The position numbers were made by a program, and so were the translations under genes. From Neomesorhizobium albiziae (GTDB taxonomy: Bacteria > Pseudomonadota > Alphaproteobacteria > Rhizobiales > Rhizobiaceae): a stretch of DNA of 64,000 bases. Below the pieces are notes generated by a model. It made no database searches. It saw nothing but the letters and a program-made list of their open reading frames with translations, and had not been told where the DNA came from. This document shows positions 35,975 to 45,712 of the stretch, piece by piece; within the stretch, counting starts at the first letter, position 1; the number at the start of each line of letters is the position of its first letter. Location: assembly GCF_900114255.1 (NCBI RefSeq), contig NZ_FOSL01000009.1, positions 124,001 to 188,000 on the forward strand. Reading direction: 5' to 3'.

Positions 35975-38125
35975 ATGAACACCGACCCGCACACCAGTCT
36001 CCAATGCCTGGCCTTCATCGCCAGGCATCACGGCATCGACCTTGCACCCGAACGGCTGATGCACGACTACGCCATAACGGACAAACCGGTCACCAACCGG
36101 CAACTGCTGCGGATGGCGAAGGATGCGGGGCTGCGTGCCCGCCAGGCCACGCTTTCATGGACGTCGCTGGTCCAGCTGGGCGAGGCGTATCCGGTGCTCG
36201 CCCAGCTCGACAACGGCAACTGGGTGGTGATCGCCAGCGCGACGGCCGGCGGGATCGGCGTCCAGCAGATGATCCGGGTTCTCGATCCGCTGGCGCATCG
36301 CCCCGAAGAGCTGCTCCTGACGGAAGAGCAATTCGCCAAATGCTGGCACGGCACCGTCATCCTCGCGAAGCGCAACTTCCGCCTCTCAGACGCCGATCAA
36401 CCCTTCGGTTTTCGCTGGTTCGTGCCAGAGCTGGTGCGCCAGCGCAGCCTGTTCGTGGATGTCGCGATCGCAGCCTTCGTGCTTTATGCGCTAGGCCTGG
36501 CGATGCCGATCTTCTTCCAACTCGTCATCGACAAAGTGCTGGTCCACGAGACCTATGCGACATTGACGGTGCTCACGATCGGTATAGGCGTCGCACTGAT
36601 CTTCGATGCAGCGTTCGGATTCCTGCGACGCTATCTGCTGCTCTATGCCACCAACAAGATCGACATCAGGGTGGCAACACGGACGTTCGGGCACCTTCTC
36701 AACCTGCCGATCGCGCTGTTCGAGCACGCATCCGCCGGCGTGCTGGTCAAGCACATGCAGCAAACCGGCCGCATTCGCGAATTCCTGACTGGACGCCTGT
36801 TCCTCACTCTTCTCGATGGCCTGTCGCTGCTGGTGTTTCTGCCGGTGTTGATGCTTTACAGCGTCAAGCTCACCCTCGTGGTGCTCGGCTTCGCAGCTCT
36901 CGTCGGCCTGGTCGTGATGGTGCTGGTCGGCCCGTTCCAGCGGCGGCTCCAGGCTCTTTATCAGGCAGAAGGCGAGCGGCAGGCGCTGCTCGTCGAAACC
37001 GTCCACGGCATGCCGACAGTCAAATCCCTGGCGCTTGAACCACGCCAGCGCAGCGTCTGGGACGACCGGTCCGCGGAGTCGATCTCCGTCCGTTTCCGGG
37101 TCGAGAAGATCTCCGCCGTCGCGCAATCGCTGACCGGACTGCTCGAAAAGCTGATGAGCGTCGCGATCATCGGGCTTGGCGCACTCGACGTATTCTCGGG
37201 CGCGCTCACCATCGGTGCGCTGGTGGCGTTCAACATGCTGGCCGGCCGGGTTTCGGGCCCGCTGGTCCAGATCGTGACAATGATCCACGAGTACCAGGAA
37301 GTTGCGCTTTCCGTCCGCATGTTGGGCGAAGTCATGAACCAGCGGCCCGAACAGTATGGCCGCGGGCGTGGCCTGAGGCCGGACCTGCAAGGCCGGATCG
37401 AGTTCGACAATGTCTCTTTCCGCTACAATGCCGACGGTGCGCCAGCGCTCGACGACGTGTCGTTCGCTATTGCTGCAGGGTCGGTCTTCGGTATCGTCGG
37501 CAAGAGCGGCTCCGGCAAGACGACGGTCACCCGGCTTATCCAGGGCCTCTATGAAACCCAGCAGGGCCTGGTGCGGATGGACGGCTACGACAGCCGCGAG
37601 ATCGACCTCGTGCATCTGCGCAAGAGCATCGGCGTCGTGCTGCAGGACAGTTTCCTGTTCCGTGGAACGGTGCGGGAGAATATTTCCGCCGCCAAGCCGG
37701 ATGCCACCATGGAGGAAATCGCGGCCGCCGCCCGCATGGCGGGTGCAGAGGAATTCATCGAACGGCTGCCGCGCGGCTTCGAGACGAAACTGGAGGAGAA
37801 CGCCTCCAACCTGTCCGGCGGGCAAAAGCAACGCCTGGCCATCGCCCGCGCTCTGATCACCAATCCGCGTCTGCTCATCCTCGATGAGGCAACCAGCGCG
37901 CTCGACCCCGACAGCGAGGCGATCATTCGCCAGAATCTGCGCCAGATCGCCGAGGGCCGCACCGTCATCATCGTTTCGCATCGCCTTTCGACGCTGGCCG
38001 ACGCCGACGCCATCCTGGTGATCGAGCGCGGCAAGATCGCCGATCTGGGCCGACATGACCAGTTGCTGTCGCGCTGCATGACCTACCGGCATCTCTGGAG
38101 CCAACAGATGAGGCAGGTCGCATGA
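35975..38125 (+). CDS. Type I secretion ABC transporter (HlyB type) with degenerate C39-like domain
   Basis: A 716-residue inner-membrane exporter. Residues 1-130 are a C39-peptidase-like domain that lacks the catalytic D-C-G and the His (D-N-G-N-W-V-V where peptidases have a His), so it docks substrate without cleaving it. Six membrane spans follow (about 160-430). The nucleotide-binding domain has Walker A G-I-V-G-K-S-G-S-G-K-T-T (from 506), signature L-S-G-G-Q (613-617), Walker B L-L-I-L-D-E and a switch His. Its stop overlaps the adaptor start by 4 bases. It should export the giant protein encoded upstream in one step across both membranes. Confidence 0.93.
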   Translation: MNTDPHTSLQCLAFIARHHGIDLAPERLMHDYAITDKPVTNRQLLRMAKDAGLRARQATLSWTSLVQLGEAYPVLAQLDNGNWVVIASATAGGIGVQQMIRVLDPLAHRPEELLLTEEQFAKCWHGTVILAKRNFRLSDADQPFGFRWFVPELVRQRSLFVDVAIAAFVLYALGLAMPIFFQLVIDKVLVHETYATLTVLTIGIGVALIFDAAFGFLRRYLLLYATNKIDIRVATRTFGHLLNLPIALFEHASAGVLVKHMQQTGRIREFLTGRLFLTLLDGLSLLVFLPVLMLYSVKLTLVVLGFAALVGLVVMVLVGPFQRRLQALYQAEGERQALLVETVHGMPTVKSLALEPRQRSVWDDRSAESISVRFRVEKISAVAQSLTGLLEKLMSVAIIGLGALDVFSGALTIGALVAFNMLAGRVSGPLVQIVTMIHEYQEVALSVRMLGEVMNQRPEQYGRGRGLRPDLQGRIEFDNVSFRYNADGAPALDDVSFAIAAGSVFGIVGKSGSGKTTVTRLIQGLYETQQGLVRMDGYDSREIDLVHLRKSIGVVLQDSFLFRGTVRENISAAKPDATMEEIAAAARMAGAEEFIERLPRGFETKLEENASNLSGGQKQRLAIARALITNPRLLILDEATSALDPDSEAIIRQNLRQIAEGRTVIIVSHRLSTLADADAILVIERGKIADLGRHDQLLSRCMTYRHLWSQQMRQVA

Positions 38126-39531
38126 GCGCGCTCCCCAAACGAAAAGACGAGACCCCGGCACTTCCGGCCCGCCGCGAGGAACGCAGCGTCGTCCCCGTGC
38201 GGCCGCTTCCGGTCATCATCTCGGAATTCCAACCGGACGCGGTGGAGCTCGAGGAACGTACTCCGCCCAGGATCGCACGACTGACGCTTTACGGCATAAC
38301 CGCGCTGATTGCCGCAGCGGTCGCCTGGGCATCGCTTGCCTCGATCGACGAAATCGTCGTCGCTCCCGGCCGGCTGATCACCAAACAGCCGACCATCATC
38401 GTCCAGCCGCTGGAAACATCGATCATCCGCTCCATCGACGTTGCGGCCGGCGATGTCGTCCACGCCGGGCAGACGCTCGCAACGCTCGATCCGACCTTCA
38501 GCCAGTCCGATGTCGACCAGCAGCGCGCCAAGTACGCCGCGCTGGACGCGCAGGTGAAACGCATCGATGCCGAGCTTGCCGGCGCCGACTATTCGAAACT
38601 GGCCGGCAATAGTGCCGACGAGCAGTTGCAGGTCGCGTTGTTCGGACAGCGGCGCGCCTTCTTCATGGCCCAGCTCCAAAATCTCGACCAGCAGATCGCC
38701 GGGCAGGAATCCTCGATCACCACGGCCGCGGGCCAGGAGGTGATCCTGAAGGAGCGGCTCGCAAATCTCGGCGAGATCGAAGCCGCGCGCGAGAAACTCT
38801 ACAAGCAGGAGTTCGGCTCGCGCCTCAATCTGCTGAGTTCACGCGATGCGCGCCTCGACGTCGACGCCAACCTCGCCCAGTTGCAAGGCAACGCGGTGGC
38901 GGCGGAGCATACGCTCTCCAAGCTCAATGCGGACCGGCAGGCCTTCATCGAAGATTTTCGCCGCACCTCGATGGAACGCCTCGTCGAATTGCGCAGCCAG
39001 CTCAACACCGCCGGCGAAGAGCTGAAGAAGATGGAGTTGCGCCGCAACATGGTGTCGCTGACCGCCCCCGCCGACGCGGTGGTGCTGGATCTCGCTCCAC
39101 GCTCTATCGGCTCTGTCGTCCGCGAAGCGGAACGCATCGTCACGCTGGTTCCTCTCAACGTGCCCTTGGAGGCGGAGGTTTCAGTCAACGCGCGCGACAT
39201 TGGCAGGGTCAAGGCCGAGGATGCGGTGCGCATCAAGTTCGACGCCTATCCGTTCCAGAAGTTCGGCACCGCCACAGGCGCCATCCGCATGATCAGCCGC
39301 GACGCCTTCACGCCCGAGCCGCAGCCCGGCGCCACCCAAACCGCCTCGCTTCCCTTCTTCAAGGCTCTCATTCCCCTTGCAGACATGCGCTTGAACCAAT
39401 CCCTGGAACTGGTGCGGCTGCTTCCGGGCATGACGGTGACCGCGGAAATAAAAGTCGGGCGCAGAACGGTGATCTCCTATTTCCTCTACCCGCTGATCCG
39501 CGGGCTGGATGAGAGCATCCGCGAGCCGTAA
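38122..39531 (+). CDS. Type I secretion periplasmic adaptor (HlyD family)
   Basis: A 469-residue membrane-fusion protein: cytoplasmic N-terminus of about 50 residues, one span (about 52-75), lipoyl halves around a long coiled coil (about 125-300), and a C-terminal beta-barrel with the HlyD signature region (F-D-A-Y-P-F-Q-K-F-G-T). The ATGA overlap with the ABC gene indicates coupling. No TolC-type outer-membrane channel is encoded here, so the system must borrow one. Confidence 0.93.
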   Translation: MSALPKRKDETPALPARREERSVVPVRPLPVIISEFQPDAVELEERTPPRIARLTLYGITALIAAAVAWASLASIDEIVVAPGRLITKQPTIIVQPLETSIIRSIDVAAGDVVHAGQTLATLDPTFSQSDVDQQRAKYAALDAQVKRIDAELAGADYSKLAGNSADEQLQVALFGQRRAFFMAQLQNLDQQIAGQESSITTAAGQEVILKERLANLGEIEAAREKLYKQEFGSRLNLLSSRDARLDVDANLAQLQGNAVAAEHTLSKLNADRQAFIEDFRRTSMERLVELRSQLNTAGEELKKMELRRNMVSLTAPADAVVLDLAPRSIGSVVREAERIVTLVPLNVPLEAEVSVNARDIGRVKAEDAVRIKFDAYPFQKFGTATGAIRMISRDAFTPEPQPGATQTASLPFFKALIPLADMRLNQSLELVRLLPGMTVTAEIKVGRRTVISYFLYPLIRGLDESIREP

Positions 39532-39590
39532 GGCGTTGAAACATCATTGTCGATGCTGTCGCCGGGCTGAAAAAAGCCCTGCGAAAGCGA

Positions 39591-41336
39591 CTACGCGGTT
39601 TTGGCTACGACCAGCCCGAGTTCGTCGACCATCTGGTCGCGCATGATGAATTTCTGCGGTTTGCCGGTCACCGTCATCGGCAGTTCATTGCGGAAGCGCA
39701 CATAACGCGGGATCTTGTAGTGGGCGATCTGGCCCTGGCAAAACGCCTTGATCTCCTCTTCCGTGACCTGCTCGCCGGGCAACGCGACGATCCACGCACA
39801 CAGTTCCTCGCCATATCTTGGATCCGGAACGCCGAAGACCTGCACCTCCTTGACCTTGGGGTGGCGGTAGAGGAACTCCTCCACCTCGCGCGGATAGACG
39901 TTCTCGCCGCCGCGGATCACCATGTCCTTGACCCGTCCGACAATGTTGCAATAGCCTTCGGCATCGATCGTCGCGAGATCGCCGGTGTGCATCCAGCCTT
40001 CAGGGTCGATTGCCTCGGCGGTCTTTTCGTCGTCCTCCCAGTAGCCCTTCATCACCGAATAGCCGCGCGTGCAGAGTTCGCCGCGCTCGCCGACCGGCAC
40101 AGTCCCGCCGTCGGCGTCGACCACCTTCACCTCGACATGCGGATGGATGCGGCCGACCGTCGACACGCGTTTTTCAAGGGGATCGCCGACATCGCTCTGG
40201 AATGAGACCGGGCTCGTTTCGGTCATGCCATAGGCGATCGTTACCTCATCCATATGCATCAGCGAGACGACCTTCTTCATCACCTCGATCGGGCAAGGCG
40301 AACCGGCCATGATGCCGGTACGGAGGCTGGAAAGGTCGAACGACTTGAAGTCGGGATGATCGAGCAGGGCGACAAACATCGTTGGCACGCCGTAAAGCCC
40401 CGTGCAGCGCTCGGCCTGCACGGCGCGCAGCGTCGCGCCGGGATCGAACCCTTCGCCGGGAAAGACCATGACCGCGCCCTTCGACACGCAACCCATCGTG
40501 CCCATCGACATGCCGAAGCAGTGGTAGAGCGGCACGGGGATGCACAGCCGGTCCTGCGAGGTGAGGCGGATCGCGGCGGTGACGAGGTTGGCGTTGTTGA
40601 CGATGTTGGAATGCGTCAGCGTCGCACCCTTCGGCGCGCCTGTGGTGCCTGACGTGAACTGGATGTTGACGGCATCGTCGGGGCGCAGGCCGGCGGTGAT
40701 GGCGTCGAGCCGTCGCCTTTCCCCTTCTCCGCCCATCGCCAGCATATCGCCGAAATTGAACATGCCCGGCGTCTTTTCCTCGCCCATGCGGATGACCGTG
40801 CTCAGATGCGGTAGCCCGGCGGCGGACAGCTTGCCCGGCTCGGCGTTCGCCAGTTCGGGCGCCAGCGTATTCAGCATGCCGAGATAGTCGGATGTCTTGA
40901 ATTTCGCGGCGGTGATGAGCCCCTTGCAGCCCACCTTGTTCAGCGCATAGTCGAGTTCGGAAAGCCGGTATGCCGGGTTGATGTTGACCAGGACGACGCC
41001 TATGCGGGCTGTGCCGAACTGGGTGACCAGCCATTCCCACCGGTTGGGCGACCAGATGCCGACGCGGTCGCCTTTTTCGAAGCCGAGCTTCAGCAGCCCC
41101 GCGGCCAGCGCGTCGACGGCCTCGCCGAGTTCGCTCCACGAAAACCGCTTGCCCTGTTCGACGAACACCGCAGCATCCCGACCGGGGTGTTTCGACGCCG
41201 TCTCGGCAAACAGTTCGGGAATGGTCTTGCGCAGAAGCGGAACGGACCGGTCGCCGGAAACATGCGACAGCCCATCACGCGGTGCAATGAAGGTTTCGGC
41301 GCCGGCGTGCCTGCTGGATTGATGACTGGTCGCCAC
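39591..41336 (-). CDS. AMP-binding acyl-CoA synthetase
   Basis: A 581-residue adenylate-forming enzyme that activates a carboxylic acid to its CoA thioester. The AMP-binding motif [10 protein letters not shown] is at about residues 225-235, Y-G-M-T-E-T-S-P follows, then the G-R-V-K-D-M hinge and the catalytic Lys in T-V-T-G-K-P-Q-K. The long N-terminus and overall look match medium-chain or branched fatty-acyl-CoA synthetases (FadD3/YngI-like). The gene stands alone, convergent with the type I secretion operon. The acid substrate cannot be told from sequence. Confidence 0.92.
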   Translation of the reverse strand: MATSHQSSRHAGAETFIAPRDGLSHVSGDRSVPLLRKTIPELFAETASKHPGRDAAVFVEQGKRFSWSELGEAVDALAAGLLKLGFEKGDRVGIWSPNRWEWLVTQFGTARIGVVLVNINPAYRLSELDYALNKVGCKGLITAAKFKTSDYLGMLNTLAPELANAEPGKLSAAGLPHLSTVIRMGEEKTPGMFNFGDMLAMGGEGERRRLDAITAGLRPDDAVNIQFTSGTTGAPKGATLTHSNIVNNANLVTAAIRLTSQDRLCIPVPLYHCFGMSMGTMGCVSKGAVMVFPGEGFDPGATLRAVQAERCTGLYGVPTMFVALLDHPDFKSFDLSSLRTGIMAGSPCPIEVMKKVVSLMHMDEVTIAYGMTETSPVSFQSDVGDPLEKRVSTVGRIHPHVEVKVVDADGGTVPVGERGELCTRGYSVMKGYWEDDEKTAEAIDPEGWMHTGDLATIDAEGYCNIVGRVKDMVIRGGENVYPREVEEFLYRHPKVKEVQVFGVPDPRYGEELCAWIVALPGEQVTEEEIKAFCQGQIAHYKIPRYVRFRNELPMTVTGKPQKFIMRDQMVDELGLVVAKTA

Positions 41337-41445
41337 GGCGCTCTCCTCCCATTCCGCTCGGCGGCAGGCAACTTATGACGCGCCTTGCCGCAGCCGATGA
41401 AACTATCAGCGACGCCAGGAGGCGAAAATTCCTCCAAAGTACAGG

Positions 41446-42153
41446 TCAGGCTGCGGAAACCGCTGCATTCACCAGCGCCGCGATCTCCTGCAGCAACGCC
41501 TCGTCAGCTGCATTGCGCTGGCGCAGGGAGGCGGCCAGGCAAGCCTGCGACTTCAGGATAACGCCGTCGTCGAGCACCTTCAGGTGATTGGCGCGCAGCG
41601 TGGAACCGGTGGTGGTGATGTCGACAATGACATCGGCAGATCCGGCGGCCGGCGCACCCTCGGTGGCACCCAGACTTTCGACGATGCGATAGACCTGGAT
41701 GCCGTGCTTTTGCGAGAAGAACTGCTGGGTGAGCCGCCAGTACTTGGTGGCGATGCGCAACCGGCGGCCATGGCGCTGGCGGAAATCGGAGGCGACATCG
41801 TCGAGGTCGGCCATCGTGTCGACGTCGAGCCAGACGTCAGGCACCGCCACCACCACATCGGCGCGCCCGAAACCGAGCCGTGCCGCGATTTTTGCGCGGG
41901 CTTCCCACTCCGCCAGGTTTTCACGCAGAAGGTCTTCGCCGGTGACGCCAAGATCGACATTGCCCTGCCCGATCTCGTTGGCGATCTCGGACGCCGACAG
42001 GAACGACACCTCGATGCCGGCGCGCCCCTCGATGTGAGCGCGGTATTTGCGGTCGTCGCCGGGCAGGCTGACCGGCAGGCCGGCGCGGCCAAAAATCTCC
42101 AGCGCCTGTTCCTTCAGCCGGCCTTTCGAGGGCAGTGCGAGGGTCATTGCCAT
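41446..42153 (-). CDS. hisG: ATP phosphoribosyltransferase catalytic subunit, short form
   Basis: A 235-residue HisG(S), the first enzyme of histidine synthesis, condensing ATP with PRPP. It lacks the C-terminal regulatory domain of long HisG and so depends on HisZ, which is encoded next to it. The PRPP-binding region [12 protein letters not shown] is intact near the C-terminus, and the start region A-L-P-S-K-G-R-L is typical. It is last in hisS-hisZ-hisG, 151 bp after hisZ; that gap contains a 37-bp perfect inverted repeat. Confidence 0.96.
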   Translation of the reverse strand: MAMTLALPSKGRLKEQALEIFGRAGLPVSLPGDDRKYRAHIEGRAGIEVSFLSASEIANEIGQGNVDLGVTGEDLLRENLAEWEARAKIAARLGFGRADVVVAVPDVWLDVDTMADLDDVASDFRQRHGRRLRIATKYWRLTQQFFSQKHGIQVYRIVESLGATEGAPAAGSADVIVDITTTGSTLRANHLKVLDDGVILKSQACLAASLRQRNAADEALLQEIAALVNAAVSAA

Positions 42154-42185
42154 GAAACTGCCTCGCGGAAAGTTCGGCGTAAGGC

Positions 42186-42284
42186 ACCCCCACCCCTAAC
42201 CCCTCCCCACAAGGGGGAGGGGGACTTGGCGTCGACGCCCCGGTATTCCCCTCCCCCTTGTGGGGAGGGGTTAGGGGTGGGGGT
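42186..42284. repeat. Long palindromic intergenic element between hisZ and hisG
   Basis: Two perfectly complementary 37-bp arms (42186-42222 and 42248-42284) flank a 25-bp loop. Arms are C- and G-rich, with the core CTCCCCACAAGGGGGAG. It is a member of a repeat type common in rhizobial genomes, as I recall. In the mRNA it would form a very stable hairpin between two cistrons. Confidence 0.95.
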
Positions 42285-42304
42285 CTCGAAAGGCAGCTTG
42301 GCCT

Positions 42305-43426
42305 TCACGACGAAGTCTCCCGCAATTCGCCGATGCGGTCGAGCCATACGGAGAAACCGACGCCTGGGATCGGCTTTTTCGCGCCAAGCAGGGTCAGCAG
42401 GCGGTCGTAGCGTCCGCCGCCGACCAGCACGCGCTCATTGCCAGCGGCGGTGATTTCGAAGACCAGGCCGGTGTAATAATCGAGCGGGCGGCCGAATGCC
42501 GCGTCGTAGTGGATCGTGTCCATGGCGATGCCATTGGCGGCGATCTTTTCGGCCCGCGCGGCAAAACGCGACAGGGCTGCCGACAGCGAAAGCCCGGCAT
42601 CTCGGGCAAAGCTTTCCAGCGCTTCATGGGCGGCATCGAGCGGCACGCGGATTGCGAGGAAGCGCCTCAGCGCCTCGAGTGCGGTGTCGGCCAGCCGCAC
42701 GCTGCGCAGTTCGGTCTTCTGCAGCAGCCGTCGCGCAATTTCTTCAGGCGTGCGGCCGGCGGTCGGCGACAGTCCGGCAGCTTCCATGGCCTCGGTGATG
42801 TGCGCGGCGAGCGGCGCTTCTTCGCCTGCCATCACCAGCCCGGCCACGCCGTCGTCAAGCGCGGCAAAGCTGGCGGGATTGGCGAGGTCGGCAAGGGCTG
42901 CGGTCAGTGCCGCGTGCGAGCCGAAGGCGCGGGCGAGCCGCTTCTGCCAGCCGCGCGGCAGGCCGAGTGCCGCCAGCACGGCCTCGAAGATCGACTGGTC
43001 GCCGAGCGTGACCGAGAGCGACAGGCCAGGCAGGGTCTTTTGCAGCAGCGCATGCGCATCGGCGATCGAGCGAGCGTCGGCTGCCGCCGTGTCGGTGTCA
43101 CCCAGATCCTCGATGCCGGCCTGGAAGAATTCGTTGCCGCCCTCGCGGCGCTGGCGGAACACCTCGCCGAGATAGGAATAGCGACGCGGCGTGCCCGATT
43201 GCGACTGGATGTGGTCGAGACAGACGGGGATGGTGAACTCCGGCCGCAAGCAGAGCGAAGCCCCTGTTTCGCTCTCGGTCAGGAAAATGCGGCGGCGCAG
43301 ATCTTCGCCCGCCATGTCGAGGAACGGGTCGGCCGGCTGGATCACCGGCACGTCGACCGCGTCGGCGCGGCGTTCGGCAAACAGCGCGAGAATGTCGGGC
43401 GCGAAGCTGGGGTAGCGCGGCTTCAT
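42305..43426 (-). CDS. hisZ: ATP phosphoribosyltransferase regulatory subunit
   Basis: A 373-residue HisZ, a catalytically inactive class II aminoacyl-tRNA synthetase-like protein that binds HisG(S) and histidine to give feedback control. Motif-2-like L-R-P-E-F-T-I-P-V and the late G-R-P-L-D-Y-Y-T-G-L-V-F-E-I region are visible. I start at ATG 43426; an upstream extension of the frame falls in the inverted repeat and is not credible. It lies between hisS and hisG. Confidence 0.94.
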   Translation of the reverse strand: MKPRYPSFAPDILALFAERRADAVDVPVIQPADPFLDMAGEDLRRRIFLTESETGASLCLRPEFTIPVCLDHIQSQSGTPRRYSYLGEVFRQRREGGNEFFQAGIEDLGDTDTAAADARSIADAHALLQKTLPGLSLSVTLGDQSIFEAVLAALGLPRGWQKRLARAFGSHAALTAALADLANPASFAALDDGVAGLVMAGEEAPLAAHITEAMEAAGLSPTAGRTPEEIARRLLQKTELRSVRLADTALEALRRFLAIRVPLDAAHEALESFARDAGLSLSAALSRFAARAEKIAANGIAMDTIHYDAAFGRPLDYYTGLVFEITAAGNERVLVGGGRYDRLLTLLGAKKPIPGVGFSVWLDRIGELRETSS

Positions 43427-43471
43427 GGGCGGGCGCCCAGCACGTTGATCGCGAACGTCTGCGCTCGACGT

Positions 43472-43629
43472 CGCCCCCCTCTGTCCTGCCGGACATCTCC
43501 CCCACAAGGGGGGAGATTGGCAGCTTCGATGATACAGCCTCCTCTTCGGGGTTGGAGGTTGGCGGGAAGCAAGCGGCCGGCTGATCTCCCCCCTTGTGGG
43601 GGAGATGTCCGGCAGGACAGAGGGGGGCG
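43472..43629. repeat. Long palindromic intergenic element between hisS and hisZ
   Basis: Two perfectly complementary 46-bp arms (43472-43517 and 43584-43629) flank a 66-bp loop. The arm contains CTGTCCTGCCGGACATCTCC and then CCCACAAGGGGGGAGAT, sharing the CCCCACAAGGGG core with the hisZ-hisG element. I recall this arm as one of the most frequent intergenic repeats of Mesorhizobium. Confidence 0.95.
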
Positions 43630-43639
43630 CGAAGAAATG

Positions 43640-45109
43640 CTACCGAACACGCTCGCGGTCCGCCTTTTGTGCCTCCAATATCTTCTTCACCTCGGCAACC
43701 AGGTCGGCCTCCGGCACGGTGATCTGGCCCGGCCGGCTCTCGCGATATTCGTCGTGGCCGGCGATACCCTGGGCAAGCCGCGCGCCCTCGATCAGGTCCT
43801 TGATCTGCACTTCGCCCTTGGCCCGCTCGTCACCGCCCTGGATGATGGCGATGGGGCTGCCGCGCCGGTCGGCATACTTCATCTGCGCCTTCATGCCGGA
43901 GCCACCGAGATACATTTCGGCACGGATTTTTTCGGCGCGCAGATCGGCGACAATCTTCTGGTAGCGGCCGAGGCTTTCCGTGTCCTTGTCCATGACCAGC
44001 ACGACGACCGGTGCGATGACGTCCGACGTGTCGAGTTTCCCCAAATTCTTCAGCGCCGTCATCAGGCGCGAGACGCCGATGGAGAACCCCGTCGCCGGCA
44101 CCGGCTCGCCACGGAAACGCGACACCAGCCCGTCATAACGTCCGCCGCCGCCGACCGAGCCGAAGCGCACGACTTTTCCCTCGTCATTGGGGATTTCGGC
44201 CAGAAGCTCGGCCTCGAAGACTGGGCCGGTGTAATATTCGAGGCCGCGCACGACCGAGGGATCGATCTTGATGCGGTCTTCAGCGTAGCCAGCGGCGGCG
44301 CACAGCGCCCGGATTTGCGCTAACTCCTCAACGCCTTCGTTGGCTTCTATCTCGCCGGTCTCGACATAAGCGAGCACCTTGGCAATTGCCGGCGCGTCCA
44401 GCCCGGCACCCTTCGTAAAATCGCCCTCACCTTCCTTGCCGCCGTCCCAGCGGCCGGGGCCGAGCAGCAGGCGCACGCCTTCCGACCCGAACTTGTCGAG
44501 CTTGTCGATGGCGCGCAGAACCGTCAGCCGGCGGCCGGCATTTTCTTCGCCTCCCAATCCGATCGCTTCCAGTACGCCGTCCAGCACTTTTCTGTTGTTG
44601 ACGCGGATGACGTAGTCGCCGCGCGAAATGCCCAGCGCTTCCATTACGTCGGCCATCATCATCGCCATCTCGGCGTCGGCGGCCACGCCCGGCGTGCCAA
44701 CCGTGTCGGCATCGAACTGCATGAACTGGCGGAAGCGGCCAGGACCGGGTTTCTCGTTACGGAACACCCATCCGGAATGGTAGATGCGGTAGGGCTTGGG
44801 CAGGCGCTCGAAGTTCTCGGCGACGTAACGCGCCATCGGCGCGGTGAGATCGTAGCGCAGCGACAACCACTGCTCGTCATCGTCGCGGAAAGAGAAGACG
44901 CCCTCGTTGGGCCGGTCCTGGTCGGGCAGGAACTTGCCCAGCGCGTCGGTGTATTCGATCAGCGGCTGGTCGCCCGGCTCGAAACCGTAAAGCTCGTAGA
45001 CCTCGCGGATCTTCGCCATCATCTTTTCGACAGCGCGGATATCCTCGGCCGAGCGATCGACAAAGCCGCGCGGCAGCCGCGCCTTCATTTTTTCCGTCTT
45101 TTCGGCCAT
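43640..45109 (-). CDS. hisS: Histidyl-tRNA synthetase
   Basis: A 489-residue class II aminoacyl-tRNA synthetase that charges tRNA-His. Motif 2 ([16 protein letters not shown]), the histidine-A region [11 protein letters not shown] and motif 3 (G-F-S-I-G-V-S-R-L) are intact, with an anticodon-binding C-terminal domain. I take M-A-E-K-T-E-K at 45109 as start, matching homologues; the ATG at 45145 in the same frame is possible and neither has a clear ribosome site. First gene of the hisS-hisZ-hisG cluster. Confidence 0.96.
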   Translation of the reverse strand: MAEKTEKMKARLPRGFVDRSAEDIRAVEKMMAKIREVYELYGFEPGDQPLIEYTDALGKFLPDQDRPNEGVFSFRDDDEQWLSLRYDLTAPMARYVAENFERLPKPYRIYHSGWVFRNEKPGPGRFRQFMQFDADTVGTPGVAADAEMAMMMADVMEALGISRGDYVIRVNNRKVLDGVLEAIGLGGEENAGRRLTVLRAIDKLDKFGSEGVRLLLGPGRWDGGKEGEGDFTKGAGLDAPAIAKVLAYVETGEIEANEGVEELAQIRALCAAAGYAEDRIKIDPSVVRGLEYYTGPVFEAELLAEIPNDEGKVVRFGSVGGGGRYDGLVSRFRGEPVPATGFSIGVSRLMTALKNLGKLDTSDVIAPVVVLVMDKDTESLGRYQKIVADLRAEKIRAEMYLGGSGMKAQMKYADRRGSPIAIIQGGDERAKGEVQIKDLIEGARLAQGIAGHDEYRESRPGQITVPEADLVAEVKKILEAQKADRERVR

Positions 45110-45322
45110 GTCGTGTCTGTCGTTTCTTGGTTGAATGTCCGCCATTGCCGGCCACCGAAACCGACAGGCGGGTCTCTAAACGATGGCGCCCGGAGCGGCA
45201 AGGGTTGTGGCGAGTGCTGCGTCGGAGGTCGGGCTGCATTTCCCGGCACAAGGGAACGCCGGGCTTCCCGACTCCAGTCTGCGAAAAGAATCTATTAACC
45301 TTATGAATATTAACGAAATTTC

Positions 45323-45703
45323 TTGCTTTTGCCGCAAAGCAGCCGGAAATCGGTCGACAAGCGATGTTTTTTGAGCGGCGCTGAAACACTCGTTTCGCCG
45401 AGCGACATCGACTGGGGATCGGACCAGCCGAGAGGCCCGCCACCCTTTCGGAAAGTCTGCATCGTGCGCCCGCAGGTCCGCGCCACCAACGCCAGCTACA
45501 CAGATGCCACCGCCCTGCGCTCCACCGTCGCGCATGGTCCCGGCAACCGCAACCTGCCGGCGCCCGGCCCGTTCAGCGCCAACGCAGCCGGCGCTCGCGA
45601 CGGCGCGCTCGGCGGCGCGCTGATGACCGGCCTGCTCGTCATGTATCCGGTGGCGGCGATCGTCGTGCTGTTCAGCCTTGCCTTGCCGGCCATCGCAGGC
45701 TGA
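45323..45703 (+). CDS. Doubtful small membrane protein
   Basis: The roughly 600-bp gap between hisS and tag holds only this candidate. The frame could give up to 126 residues, or about 80 if translation starts at GTG 45463. Its last 30 residues form one good membrane span (M-T-G-L-L-V-M-Y-P-V-A-A-I-V-V-L-F-S-L). The rest is Pro/Ala/Asn-rich, and no ribosome site marks a start. I do not recognise it; it may be a real one-span protein or a chance frame. Confidence 0.35.
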   Translation: MLLPQSSRKSVDKRCFLSGAETLVSPSDIDWGSDQPRGPPPFRKVCIVRPQVRATNASYTDATALRSTVAHGPGNRNLPAPGPFSANAAGARDGALGGALMTGLLVMYPVAAIVVLFSLALPAIAG

Positions 45704-45712
45704 GCCGCATCG

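Noticed and set aside
39566..39585. GGGCT...AGCCC hairpin between the adaptor and acyl-CoA synthetase genes as a terminator
   Set aside because: The stem is only 5 bp and there is no T run on either strand.
42186..43629. CRISPR-like array in the his cluster
   Set aside because: The repeats are single inverted pairs of two different families, not regularly spaced direct repeats with unique spacers; no cas genes are present.
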